Shown: one piece after another, positions 16,629-51,343 of the stretch | How positions within the stretch are numbered: the stretch's first letter is position 1 | Layout: the number at the start of each line of letters is the position of its first letter | Assembly: GCF_015709455.1 (NCBI RefSeq) | Contig: NZ_JADNQW010000002.1 | Coordinates: 81,955 to 145,954 of the forward strand | Source of the DNA: Methylosinus sp. H3A | Lineage (GTDB): Bacteria > Pseudomonadota > Alphaproteobacteria > Rhizobiales > Beijerinckiaceae | Direction of reading: 5' to 3' | Length of the DNA: 64,000 nt | Notes under the pieces: generated by a model | Seen by the model: the letters and a program-made list of their open reading frames with translations, nothing else | Databases searched by the model: none | What the model was told of the DNA's origin: nothing | Program-made: the position numbers and the translations under genes

Positions 16629-18743
16629 CTAGATCTCCGGCAGATCAGCGAGTGGTTTCAACGCGCCGGCGTCAACGCCGTAGCGGATGTTCGGCAGGAC
16701 GCCGCCGGCGCCGACAATCGCGGTCTCATAGCTCGGCGCGCCGGCCTCCGAGGCGATCGACCAAACCAGCAGACTGCCTTCCCCGGCAGAGACAGTCTCG
16801 AAGCCGATCGCCACGCCCCTGCGGCCCAGCGTGACATGGCCAGGACCGAAGGCGACGCCGTCGTCGCCGACCGTCAGCACGCCGCCATAGCTGGTCGCCA
16901 TGGCTACGCCGCCGACGCCGGCGCCAACCGTCTTGAAACGGCCATCGCCGATGGCCAGACCGCCGGTTCCCGCGTGAGCTGCGCCATAGCGCTTGCCTTC
17001 GCTGATCGCCAAGCCGCCAGCGCCGACGACGGCGACGCCATTCTCTTCGGCCATGGCGATCCCGCCGGCGCCGGCCGAGGCGAAGCCGGCGAGGCCCGCT
17101 ATCGCAACCCCTTTATCACCGACGCTGGCGTCGGAATGCGCGCCGGCGAAGGCCCAGCCGGCTCGCCCTGCGTGGGCGGCGCCATGGCGACCGACCGCCG
17201 CACAGCCGCGATCGCCAGCGTTTGCGAGGCGGCCGACGAGTTGGCGCGGATCGGCGCCCAGCGCGATCAGCTCGCTCAGAATTGTCCGCCGCGGCCCGGA
17301 CAGCATAATCACGCCAGAGCGGAATTTGACCGCCGACGGGCGCCCGATCTCATCCGGCGGCGCGACGGCGACATAGGACTCGACACTGACCAGCGCCCAA
17401 TCCTCGAACACGCCGACATAGTCGATCATGCCGAGGCTCGGGTCGCCGCTGCCCCAGAGCAAGCCGAAGACGCCGGTTTCAGACGCCGGATCTGGATCCC
17501 AGTCCTTGGCGCGCACGGTTTGGCCGACGGTGAGAAAGGCGTTTTCGTCAGTCAGTTTGCACAGAATGACGATCGGTCCCGGAGTGGTCGCGCTGCCCGC
17601 GGGCTGCCGATCTCTGCCGCCTGGCCGGTCGACGGTGCCTGGTTCGACATCGCCGCACGCCGGTTCCGTGGCGGCCTCGGATAGACATTGATCGTGGTCG
17701 GGCTGCGCCCGCGCTGCGCGCCGTCTGGATGCGGCCAACGCCGCCGATCGGCCTTGCAACCGCCTGTGCCGCTCGCTGTCCTGATCGGCCAGGGCGCGGG
17801 TTCTCGCTTCAGTCGCCGTCCACGTCCGGACATCTCGAAACGCCGCATCGACAAAAACGGCCTCGACGCCGGCCTGCAGGCCGAGCGAGCCCGGGGTGGC
17901 GAACACGAAGCGGTGCGCGCCGTCGTCGTCGCGAAACCGCAGGATCACGCTGCTGCGTTCGCCGACCTTTATCCGGGTCTTGCCCTCGACCGCCGCCATG
18001 ACGACGACCGCGCCGCCAGCGGCGATTTCCACGCGAGCGACCTCGCCGAGGGCAAAGGCCCGACCGAAGGCGCCGAGCGTGACGGCGCGAATGTCATATT
18101 GGGAAAAGGCGGCGCATTCATTGCCGCCGCGCAATGTTGCCCCGGGCCCATCGGCGAATAGGATCGCCTCGTCGCCGCCGCGCGCCTCGCCACGAGCGCC
18201 GACCACGGCGACGCCACGCGATTGCTCGAGCGTCGCGCGTCCGCATGCGCCGGCGATGGTCAGCATGGCTCCGAAGGCTTGGCCGCACAGGCCGGCGCGG
18301 GCGTAGCCGCCGCGACCGGCGACGGCGACGCCAAAATCGCCCGCATCGGCGACGCCGAAATCGTTGGGTGTCGCCAGTCGCGCCGCCAGGGCGTCGCTCG
18401 TGGCGCCGAGATTGATTATGGCTTCCAGCGCGCCGCGCCGTTCACCCGTGTAAAACACCCAGCCTTTGGCGAAGCGCATCGCGGCGATGGAGCCGTCCGC
18501 CGCTCGGACGAGCAAGCCGCCATCGGCGTCATCGACGCGCACGACGGCCCACATCTCCTCGAACAGGGCGCCGGCCTCGGGATCGCCGACACCCATCGGC
18601 AAGCCGACGAAGCCACGCTCGGCCTGTCCGGTTTCCGGGTTCAGGCAGAGGGTTGCGCCGCACGCCTGCAACAGGGAGCGCCCGCCGGACTCGACGCCGC
18701 ACAGGGCATAGATCGGCTTCGACGGCTCCGTGGCCTTGCTCAT
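16629..18743 (-). CDS. Glycine/alanine-rich repeat protein with internal duplication
   Basis: This 704-residue protein starts at ATG 18743 with an AGGGGG ribosome-binding site. It consists of two related halves. Each begins with a short globular part (SKPIYALCGVESGGRSLLQA; PIVILCKLTDENAFLTVG), has a G-GDP motif (GLPMGVGDPEAG; GLLWGSGDPSLG), then an LGA-LAARLA helix. Next comes an array of short G-A repeats (FGVADAGDFGVAVAGRGG; GCAAVGRHGAAHAGRAG) of the beta-solenoid type. The layout resembles DUF7666-like proteins. The linker (about 17610-17800) is Arg-rich and may mark an old gene fusion: an ATG in another frame at 17650 could be the original start of the second copy. Function unknown. Confidence 0.6.
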   Translation of the reverse strand: MSKATEPSKPIYALCGVESGGRSLLQACGATLCLNPETGQAERGFVGLPMGVGDPEAGALFEEMWAVVRVDDADGGLLVRAADGSIAAMRFAKGWVFYTGERRGALEAIINLGATSDALAARLATPNDFGVADAGDFGVAVAGRGGYARAGLCGQAFGAMLTIAGACGRATLEQSRGVAVVGARGEARGGDEAILFADGPGATLRGGNECAAFSQYDIRAVTLGAFGRAFALGEVARVEIAAGGAVVVMAAVEGKTRIKVGERSSVILRFRDDDGAHRFVFATPGSLGLQAGVEAVFVDAAFRDVRTWTATEARTRALADQDSERHRRLQGRSAALAASRRRAARAQPDHDQCLSEAATEPACGDVEPGTVDRPGGRDRQPAGSATTPGPIVILCKLTDENAFLTVGQTVRAKDWDPDPASETGVFGLLWGSGDPSLGMIDYVGVFEDWALVSVESYVAVAPPDEIGRPSAVKFRSGVIMLSGPRRTILSELIALGADPRQLVGRLANAGDRGCAAVGRHGAAHAGRAGWAFAGAHSDASVGDKGVAIAGLAGFASAGAGGIAMAEENGVAVVGAGGLAISEGKRYGAAHAGTGGLAIGDGRFKTVGAGVGGVAMATSYGGVLTVGDDGVAFGPGHVTLGRRGVAIGFETVSAGEGSLLVWSIASEAGAPSYETAIVGAGGVLPNIRYGVDAGALKPLADLPEI

Positions 18744-19043
18744 CGACCCCCTCGCTTCGCCCGCCCACAATAAACCGAGCCTGCCGCCGAGCAACCGCCC
18801 CGCGACATTGCGAGACCTCGCTCGCGCGGCCGGATCCACGGCGCTCCTCGGCCCTCCGGGTTCACCGACCCACGACGCGCTCCTGCGGCGCGGCGCGACC
18901 CGAGCAGGGTGGGCAGGCGCGCTTCGGCGAGATCCGCGCCGGCGGCGGCCCGGGAAAGCAATTCCATCCGGCCGTCGTCCATGCTGAAATCGGAGAGAGC
19001 CGCGCCGACCTCAGAGGTCGGCCGCCTGCCGACAGAGGAACTC

Positions 19044-19721
19044 ATGCGTTCGAACAGATCGAAACAGGCGTCGACACGCCGATGGCGGCGCAGGATCACC
19101 GCCTCGGCGATGATTTGGGCAATATCGGCGATCGAAACGCCGACCTGGGCCGAGGACGCTGGCGCGCTGGTGCTGCCGAAGGTCGCCGAGGGCGTCGCCG
19201 GACAAAGGATCGGCTGGCATTTCGACGAGATCGCGCCGGCGCTCGAGCAGGCGTCGAGCGACGGCAAACCGTTGGTGGTCGTCGTGGTGACCGAACCTTG
19301 TGGCTGGTGCCGGATCGTGCTGACCCATGTCCTGCGTTGCAACGGGTTGAACAGTTTGGCTGGCCGGGCGCATTTTATCCTTCTCACCCACGAGCGCAGG
19401 ACGTCAGCGGATTTTCGACCGCAGCATCCCGAAGCGGCACATTTCATCGATCTGTTGAAGATCGAAGGCTTTCCCACCGTCGAGATCGTCAGCGTCAAGA
19501 ACAAGGAGATCACGCCGGTGGCGCGAGTGGCCGGTGCGGCGACCGAAGCGCGCCTGCTGCAGTTTCTGGCCGACAATGCCGCCCTGAAGACCGCGACCGG
19601 CGCCGCCGCGGCAGATGCGGCTGTCGGTCTGCCGAAGCCAGCAGCCTGCGGCGCCACGCCGGTCGACGCGGCGCTCGCCGACTCCGCGCCTCTGCATCTC
19701 CAAAAGGGCATTGCGCGCTGA
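19044..19721 (+). CDS. Thioredoxin-fold protein, exported
   Basis: This 225-residue protein starts at ATG 19044, preceded by AGAGGAA. The N-terminus is a twin-Arg/basic then hydrophobic leader (RRWRRRITASAMIWAISA). The thioredoxin core has PLVVVVVTEPCGWCRIV, with active-site CGWC at residues 86-89, and the cis-proline strand KIEGFPTVEIVSV. The C-terminal tail is Ala-rich. It precedes the ClpP-like gene by 78 bases and may support disulfide chemistry on the many cysteines of neighbouring exported proteins. Confidence 0.75.
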   Translation: MRSNRSKQASTRRWRRRITASAMIWAISAIETPTWAEDAGALVLPKVAEGVAGQRIGWHFDEIAPALEQASSDGKPLVVVVVTEPCGWCRIVLTHVLRCNGLNSLAGRAHFILLTHERRTSADFRPQHPEAAHFIDLLKIEGFPTVEIVSVKNKEITPVARVAGAATEARLLQFLADNAALKTATGAAAADAAVGLPKPAACGATPVDAALADSAPLHLQKGIAR

Positions 19722-19799
19722 ACCCGCTCGAACCCGCCGTCATGATCGCAGCGGCGGCGCCGCCCGGGCGGCATTCCGCATTCACAAGGACAGACGGAT

Positions 19800-20879
19800 A
19801 TGGAAATGCTCTCGCAAACCGGACGACTTGCCGCCTGCCTCGCTGGCTGGCTGGGGTGTCTGTGCGCATTGCCCGCCGCCGCGATGGACTGGTCGAAACG
19901 ATATGATCTGGCGACTGCGAGGACCGTCTATGTCGCGACCGGCGTCGTGGCCTTCGATGACGCGGAACGGCTTCAGGCGCTGATTGCCGCCAACAAGGGC
20001 GTCGATGGCAAAGACGTCGTGCTAAAGAGCCTGACCAAGGCCCGCCAGCGGCCGCAGGTCAGCCTCGATTCCAACGGCGGCAATGCGGTCGGCGGCTTGC
20101 GGCTCGGCGCGTACATTCGAGAGGCCGATGTCGACACATTGGTCGCGGCCAGCGCCGCGTGCCATTCCGCCTGCACCATGGCGTTCATCGGCGGCGTGTC
20201 GCGGACGGTGCTCGGAAAATTCGGCATTCACGCCATGTCGGTCAACCCGGACGCAGCGGCGTCCGAGGGCGGCTCAGCCGCCAAGCACCTGGATGAGGTG
20301 CAGGCGTTGTCGTCGATGTTCATCCTCTACACCCGCGAAATGCTCGGCAGCAGCGCCATGGCGGACGCGGCGCTGCAGTTCGGCTCGAAGGGCGTCGCGC
20401 TGGTCGATGACGCGCAACTGCGCGACTGGAACATCGTGACCATCGCCGCCAGGCCGGCGCAGATGTTCGACGCGGGCGTCGTGAAGACGCTCGACTGCGC
20501 GAGCGCGGCGGCGCCCGCCACCGTCAAGACGATCGTCTGCGGCGCCCTTCCCTTTACTCGCAATGAGGTGCGAATCGCCGCCGCATTGCAGGCGCTGAAC
20601 GGGCGGGTCGACGCCCAACGCCTCGACAGCGAGCAGGCGCGGTGGATCGCCTATCGCAACAGCTGCGAACGGCGTCTGCGGGCGCCGACGGCGCATATCG
20701 GCGCCAGCGGACACATCATCCAGGAGGACTTGTTCGAGCATTTCGGGGAAACGGCGGTCGAAACCTGCGTCGACATCGCCTATAGCCTGCGGCTGCGCGA
20801 GCTGGAATCGCTGGTCGAATACTATTCCGCGCGCGACAACGAGGTGGCGGCCAAAGGGTGGCATGCGCCGACACCGTAG
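19800..20879 (+). CDS. Periplasmic ClpP/crotonase-fold protein (COG3904-like)
   Basis: This 359-residue protein has a signal peptide ending near ALPAAAMD. The ClpP-like fold is suggested by SLDSNGGNAVGGLRLG (residues 88-103), the nucleophile context ACHSACTMAFIGG (S123) and GIHAMS (H144), as seen in COG3904 periplasmic proteins. The C-terminal 110 residues (RWIAYRNSCERRL, HFGETAVETCVDIAYSLRLRELE) look like an LprI/DUF1311-type helical domain. It lies directly after the thioredoxin-like gene. Whether it is a protease is unproven. Confidence 0.75.
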   Translation: MEMLSQTGRLAACLAGWLGCLCALPAAAMDWSKRYDLATARTVYVATGVVAFDDAERLQALIAANKGVDGKDVVLKSLTKARQRPQVSLDSNGGNAVGGLRLGAYIREADVDTLVAASAACHSACTMAFIGGVSRTVLGKFGIHAMSVNPDAAASEGGSAAKHLDEVQALSSMFILYTREMLGSSAMADAALQFGSKGVALVDDAQLRDWNIVTIAARPAQMFDAGVVKTLDCASAAAPATVKTIVCGALPFTRNEVRIAAALQALNGRVDAQRLDSEQARWIAYRNSCERRLRAPTAHIGASGHIIQEDLFEHFGETAVETCVDIAYSLRLRELESLVEYYSARDNEVAAKGWHAPTP

Positions 20880-20966
20880 CAACAAGCCTGGCCGCAGGCG
20901 CCCGGCCTTTCACGGAGACGCCCGGTCGAAGCCCGCGCGTCAGCAGCACGGGCGACGTCACTGAAC

Positions 20967-21000
20967 TTGACATACAATGCAAATGCATTGCATACGATAG
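20967..21000 (+). promoter_or_regulatory. Promoter/operator of the prlF-yhaV module
   Basis: TTGACA lies at 20967-20972. Overlapping the spacer is the inverted repeat ATGCAAATGCATTGCAT at 20977-20993, which has 6-bp arms and a palindromic ATGCAT core. A weak TACGAT -10 candidate is at 20993-20998. The position, just upstream of a swapped-hairpin antitoxin gene, fits an autoregulatory operator. Confidence 0.6.
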
Positions 21001-21020
21001 CGCGACGAGGCAAGGGTCCG

Positions 21021-21365
21021 ATGATGGCCAAGACGTCAGAATTTCTTGAAATCCCCGCCACCATCACGGACCGTGGCCAGACGACCGTGCCGGCCGCCAT
21101 CCGCAAGATGCTGCATCTCCGCAAACGCGACCGGGTGGTCTTTCGCGGACTCGCCGACGGCACCGTCATAATCGCGAAGGAGCAGGCGCACGTAGAAGAG
21201 GAAGATCCGGTCATCGGCAAATTCCTCGAATTCCTGGCTCGGGACATGGTCGACCAGCCGTCGCAAATTCGACCGCCGCCGCCGGCGCTGCTATCGCGCG
21301 GCAAAGCTCTGGTTAAGGGCGTCAAGGTCGACCTCGATGCCGCCTTGCCGGATGACGAGGCGTGA
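21021..21365 (+). CDS. prlF: PrlF-type (AbrB-like) antitoxin
   Basis: This 114-residue protein has the AbrB swapped-hairpin beginning ATITDRGQTTVPAAIRKMLHL, then RDRVVFRGLADGTVIIAKE. The C-terminal half (EDPVIGKFLEFLARDM) is the PrlF-specific toxin-binding part. It is followed by yhaV with a GTGA overlap. By family knowledge it neutralises the YhaV RNase and represses the operon through the upstream palindrome. Confidence 0.9.
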   Translation: MMAKTSEFLEIPATITDRGQTTVPAAIRKMLHLRKRDRVVFRGLADGTVIIAKEQAHVEEEDPVIGKFLEFLARDMVDQPSQIRPPPPALLSRGKALVKGVKVDLDAALPDDEA

Positions 21366-21874
21366 ACGACGACATTTTGAAAATAAACGGATGGACGATT
21401 TACGCGCACCCGCTCTTCCTGGATCAGCTCGAGGCCATGATCAAAGCCGTCGAGAAGGCGCGCGAGAAAGACGCAAAAGGATATAAGAAGAAACGCGCGG
21501 CAAAACTCCTAGCGGCGGTATTGAAGGTCGCATTCGAGAACATTCCGAGCGATCCGACCCGCGAGATCTACCGGCAAGGAGCCACGCTCGGCGACGAATA
21601 CAAGCACTGGTTCCGCGCGAAGTTCCTGCAACAATTCCGTCTCTTTTTCCGCTACCAGCAATCCGCGAACACCAAGGTCATCGTCCTCGCCTGGGTGAAC
21701 GACGACTCGACACTCCGCGCCTATGAGAGCGCAAATGACGCCTACGCGGTGTTTCGAAAAATGCTCATACGCGGTAATCCGCCCGATAGCTGGACCAGGC
21801 TTCTTGCCGCAGCATCGGACATCGGCGCAAAGCGTCGGATCGCACGTGCGACGCGCGAGCGCAGTCAATCCTGA
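21362..21874 (+). CDS. yhaV: YhaV-type toxin (mRNA interferase)
   Basis: This 170-residue protein starts at GTG 21362, overlapping the prlF stop. The family blocks are present: INGWTIYAHPLFLDQLEAMI, FENIPSDPTREIYRQGATLG, then HWFRAKFLQQFRLFFRY, IVLAWVNDDSTLRAYE and DAYAVFRKMLIRGNPPDSW. YhaV cleaves mRNA in a RelE-like manner and is controlled by PrlF. Length and motifs are normal, so the module looks intact. Confidence 0.92.
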   Translation: MNDDILKINGWTIYAHPLFLDQLEAMIKAVEKAREKDAKGYKKKRAAKLLAAVLKVAFENIPSDPTREIYRQGATLGDEYKHWFRAKFLQQFRLFFRYQQSANTKVIVLAWVNDDSTLRAYESANDAYAVFRKMLIRGNPPDSWTRLLAAASDIGAKRRIARATRERSQS

Positions 21875-22445
21875 GCACGAAGCGAGAGCTTACACTGCCT
21901 TCCGCTCGACGAGCGCGCCGCTCGCTTACAGGCTTTTGGACAGGCGGAAAGTAAAGTCCTCGAGCATCGAGCGCATCCGGGACGACGAGGCCCAGCCGCC
22001 GCACCGGATCGTCGAACTCGGCCCGTGCGCGAATTGTCGGGCCGCCCGACTTTTCGCCTCTACGGCCTGTAGAGGACTGCCAATGAGCCGATCCCGGAAG
22101 GCCGGACCCGATGTGTCTTTCGACGCGGATCTCGCCGAACTTTGGGACTGGCCGGCGACGGCGACCCCGAAGCGGAAGACGACGGCGCCGATCTCGACGA
22201 TGGGGCGGACGAGGAGCGACCCGCGAATTGTCGGATATGACGTTCTGAACGATCTGTGCGCAGTGATGACGCCGCCCCGGTGAAAAAGGCGCAGGCGCGC
22301 GGCGTCCGTTCGCGCCGAGCGACCGCTCGCCGGCCGTCAAACAGCTGCAACATGAATGACGTAAAGCAAAGCTAAGCTGTACCCGATATTTTTGCGGGGT
22401 CGGCTGATGTCTATGGCGGAGTCATTTCAAAATCGCGGGCGGCGG
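21875..22445. other. Intergenic stretch before the giant gene
   Basis: No gene is supported; frames on both strands are Arg-rich and motif-free. The last 100 bases are somewhat AT-rich (around 22352-22392) and should hold the promoter of the giant gene, but I could not fix -35/-10 elements. Confidence 0.4.
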
Positions 22446-48971
<26,526 letters not shown>

Positions 48972-49085
48972 TCGCGCGGGGCGCGCCGCGGCTGTTATCA
49001 ATTCGTCACAGAATGATGCGAATCGTGGCCTGTGCTTTAAGACGATAGATAGACAGCGTTCTCGTTTCAGAATGGAGTCGCGGAT

Positions 49086-49406
49086 ATGGATCAGGTCGAG
49101 TCGAATGTGCAGCCCGCCGCCGATATTGCCGAAGGCGTCCGTCAGTCCGCAGTGGTCTGGGACGATCACAACATGGTCACGCATTTCGCCAATGTCGTGA
49201 ATATTCAGAGCACGCTCGAGCAGGTGGATCTGTTCTTCGGCACGAACAAGACCTGGAATATCGGCAATGAACGTCAGGTGCATGTCGAATTGACCGATCG
49301 CGTCATACTGAGCCCGCATGCCGCCAAGCGTTTGAGCGTGGCTCTGGCCGGCGTGCTCAAGGAATATGAGTCCCGCCACGGCGCGTTGAAGATCGACGGG
49401 CGCTGA
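49086..49406 (+). CDS. DUF3467-domain protein
   Basis: This 106-residue protein matches DUF3467 by its ordered blocks VVWDDHNMVTHFANVVNI, VDLFFGTNKTWN, QVHVELTDRVILSPHAAKRL and ALAGVLKEYESRHG. The function of the family is unknown. Here it sits 114 bases after the giant gene and ahead of the GAF/HlyD gene in the same direction, so it may be a cytosolic chaperone or adaptor of the export system. The start is ATG 49086 with a GGAG-type ribosome-binding site. Confidence 0.8.
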   Translation: MDQVESNVQPAADIAEGVRQSAVVWDDHNMVTHFANVVNIQSTLEQVDLFFGTNKTWNIGNERQVHVELTDRVILSPHAAKRLSVALAGVLKEYESRHGALKIDGR

Positions 49407-49437
49407 TCGCGCCGCAGGTCCGGCGCGGCGGTGACAC

Positions 49438-51333
49438 GTGACAATGTTCGCGAGCACGGAGGGAGCGAGCGCTCTGCGGCCCCCTGAAAGGACCAAGCTT
49501 CTCGATGAGGAGCGCGTTGCGGTCCTCGAGCAGGCGCTGTGGAAGCGCCTGGACGACGCCGCCGATCTTCAAGCGCTCCTCGCCGCTTGGCTGGCGCTGC
49601 AATGCGGGATGATCTCCTTCGCGATCTGTGGAGCCGTCGCGCTTCGGGAGCCGGGCGGAGGCCGCCGGCTCGCCTCATGGCCGGAAGGCGACGACGCGCT
49701 CGCCCGCCTTCATTCGACGATCGATCTCGCAGTCGCGCAGCGACGCGGCGTGGTGCAGAAGCCCGTCGCCGCAGCCGGGGCGTCATTGTCGCCGGCGCAA
49801 ATCGCTTATCCGATCATCGTCGACGAGAAGATTCTCGGCGCTGCGGCAGTCGAGATTCGTGGCGACGGCTCGGCGCAATTGCGGCTCGCCGCGCGCCAAT
49901 TGCAATGGGGCGTCGCCTGGATTCGCGAACGCCTGCGTCTCGATGCGGCCGAGGATGCGGCGCATATGCTCCGCCGCCTGACCGGCGTTCTCGACATGCT
50001 CGCCGTCGCGCTCGAGGAGGAGGGGTTCGCGCCAGCCTGTCGCGCTTGCGTCACCGAACTCGCGTCGCTGCAGTCCTGCGAGCGCGTCAGCATCAGCTTC
50101 GCGCAGGAATCCGGCGTGCGTGTCGCCGCCATCTCGCACAGCGCGCATTTTGGGAAAGATCTCAATCTCGTCCGTCTGCTCAATAGCGCGATGAACGAGG
50201 CGGTCGATCAGCACGCCGTCATCTCGTATCCTCCACGCCCCGACGAATCGCATGTCGTGCGCGCGCATAGCGAATTGGCGGAATCGCATGGCTGCGGCGC
50301 CATTCTGACGACGCCGATGTTCGCCAAGGACAAATTCATCGGCGCCATGACATTCGAGCGCGGCAAGGACAGGCCGTTCGAGCCGGACGAGATCGAGTTC
50401 CTCGATTGTCTCGCCGCCGCTCTCGGGCCAGTCCTCGACATCCGCCGCCGCGACGATCGCTGGCTGATCGTGAAGGCGTGGGATTCGTGTCACACTCATG
50501 CACATGAGCTTCTCGGACCGGGGCATGTCGGCCGCAAGCTCGCCGCGCTCGCGCTAATCGTGTCGACATTGGCCTTCGCTGTCGTAACAGATGTCTATCG
50601 AGTGACGGCCAACGCCTCGATAGAGGGAAAGGTGCAGCGCGCGATCGTCGCGCCGTTCAATGGCTTCATCAAGGAAGCGCATGTGCGTGCGGGCGACGAA
50701 GTCCGCAGCGGGGACATGCTGGCGACGCTCGACGATCGCGAATTTGCGCTCGAGCGACTGCGCTGGATCACCGAGCGACAAAAGAAGCAATATGAATTCG
50801 AACGCGCCGGCGGCGCCCGCAATCGCGCCGACACGCGCATCCTCGGCGCGGAGATGCAGGAATCCGAGGCGCAGATAAGGCTCGCCGACGAACAGCTCGC
50901 GCGAACGAAGCTGCAAGCGCCCTTCGATGGCTTGGTGGTTTCGGGCGATCTCAGCCAATCCATCGGCGCCGCGGTCCAGCGCGGGCAGGTGCTGTTCGAG
51001 GTCGCCCCACTCGACGACTGGCGCGTCGTCCTCGACGTCGACGAGAGCCAAGTCAACGAGATCGCGATCGGAGCGGGCGGCGAGCTGCTGATCGCGGCGC
51101 TCCCCAATGAGAGGTTTCCGCTCGTCGTCGAGAAAATCACGCCCGTGGCGAAAGCCGACGAAGGCGTGAACACATTCCGCGTCGAAGCCGCGCTGCGCGC
51201 GAGCTCGCCGAAACTGCGGCCCGGCATGAGAGGCGTCGGGAAGGTGGAGGCGGGCCGACGACGAATAGGCTGGATCTGGACACGATCGCTGATCGATTGG
51301 TTCGAGATCTGGTCTTGGCGCTGGCTGGACTAG
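49438..51333 (+). CDS. GAF-domain/HlyD fusion membrane adaptor
   Basis: This 631-residue protein is read from GTG 49438; ATG 49444 is an equal alternative. Residues 1-360 are cytosolic and GAF-like, possibly two copies; the second (CGAILTTPMFAKDKFIGAMTFERG, FEPDEIEFLDCLAAALGPVL) is clear. A single transmembrane helix follows (RKLAALALIVSTLAFAVVT, about 375-395). The rest is a periplasmic HlyD/MFP adaptor: IVAPFNGFIKEAHVRAGDEV is the first half-lipoyl motif, then a short coiled coil, LQAPFDGLVVSGD and IGAAVQRGQVLFEV. It could link a cytosolic signal to the export channel. It lies directly before the M50 fusion gene. Confidence 0.85.
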   Translation: MTMFASTEGASALRPPERTKLLDEERVAVLEQALWKRLDDAADLQALLAAWLALQCGMISFAICGAVALREPGGGRRLASWPEGDDALARLHSTIDLAVAQRRGVVQKPVAAAGASLSPAQIAYPIIVDEKILGAAAVEIRGDGSAQLRLAARQLQWGVAWIRERLRLDAAEDAAHMLRRLTGVLDMLAVALEEEGFAPACRACVTELASLQSCERVSISFAQESGVRVAAISHSAHFGKDLNLVRLLNSAMNEAVDQHAVISYPPRPDESHVVRAHSELAESHGCGAILTTPMFAKDKFIGAMTFERGKDRPFEPDEIEFLDCLAAALGPVLDIRRRDDRWLIVKAWDSCHTHAHELLGPGHVGRKLAALALIVSTLAFAVVTDVYRVTANASIEGKVQRAIVAPFNGFIKEAHVRAGDEVRSGDMLATLDDREFALERLRWITERQKKQYEFERAGGARNRADTRILGAEMQESEAQIRLADEQLARTKLQAPFDGLVVSGDLSQSIGAAVQRGQVLFEVAPLDDWRVVLDVDESQVNEIAIGAGGELLIAALPNERFPLVVEKITPVAKADEGVNTFRVEAALRASSPKLRPGMRGVGKVEAGRRRIGWIWTRSLIDWFEIWSWRWLD

Positions 51334-51343
51334 GAGCAAAGGC

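Noticed and set aside
18740..19774. A 344-codon minus-strand frame
   Set aside because: It is antisense to the thioredoxin-like gene and low-complexity in character; the plus strand has the CGWC motif.
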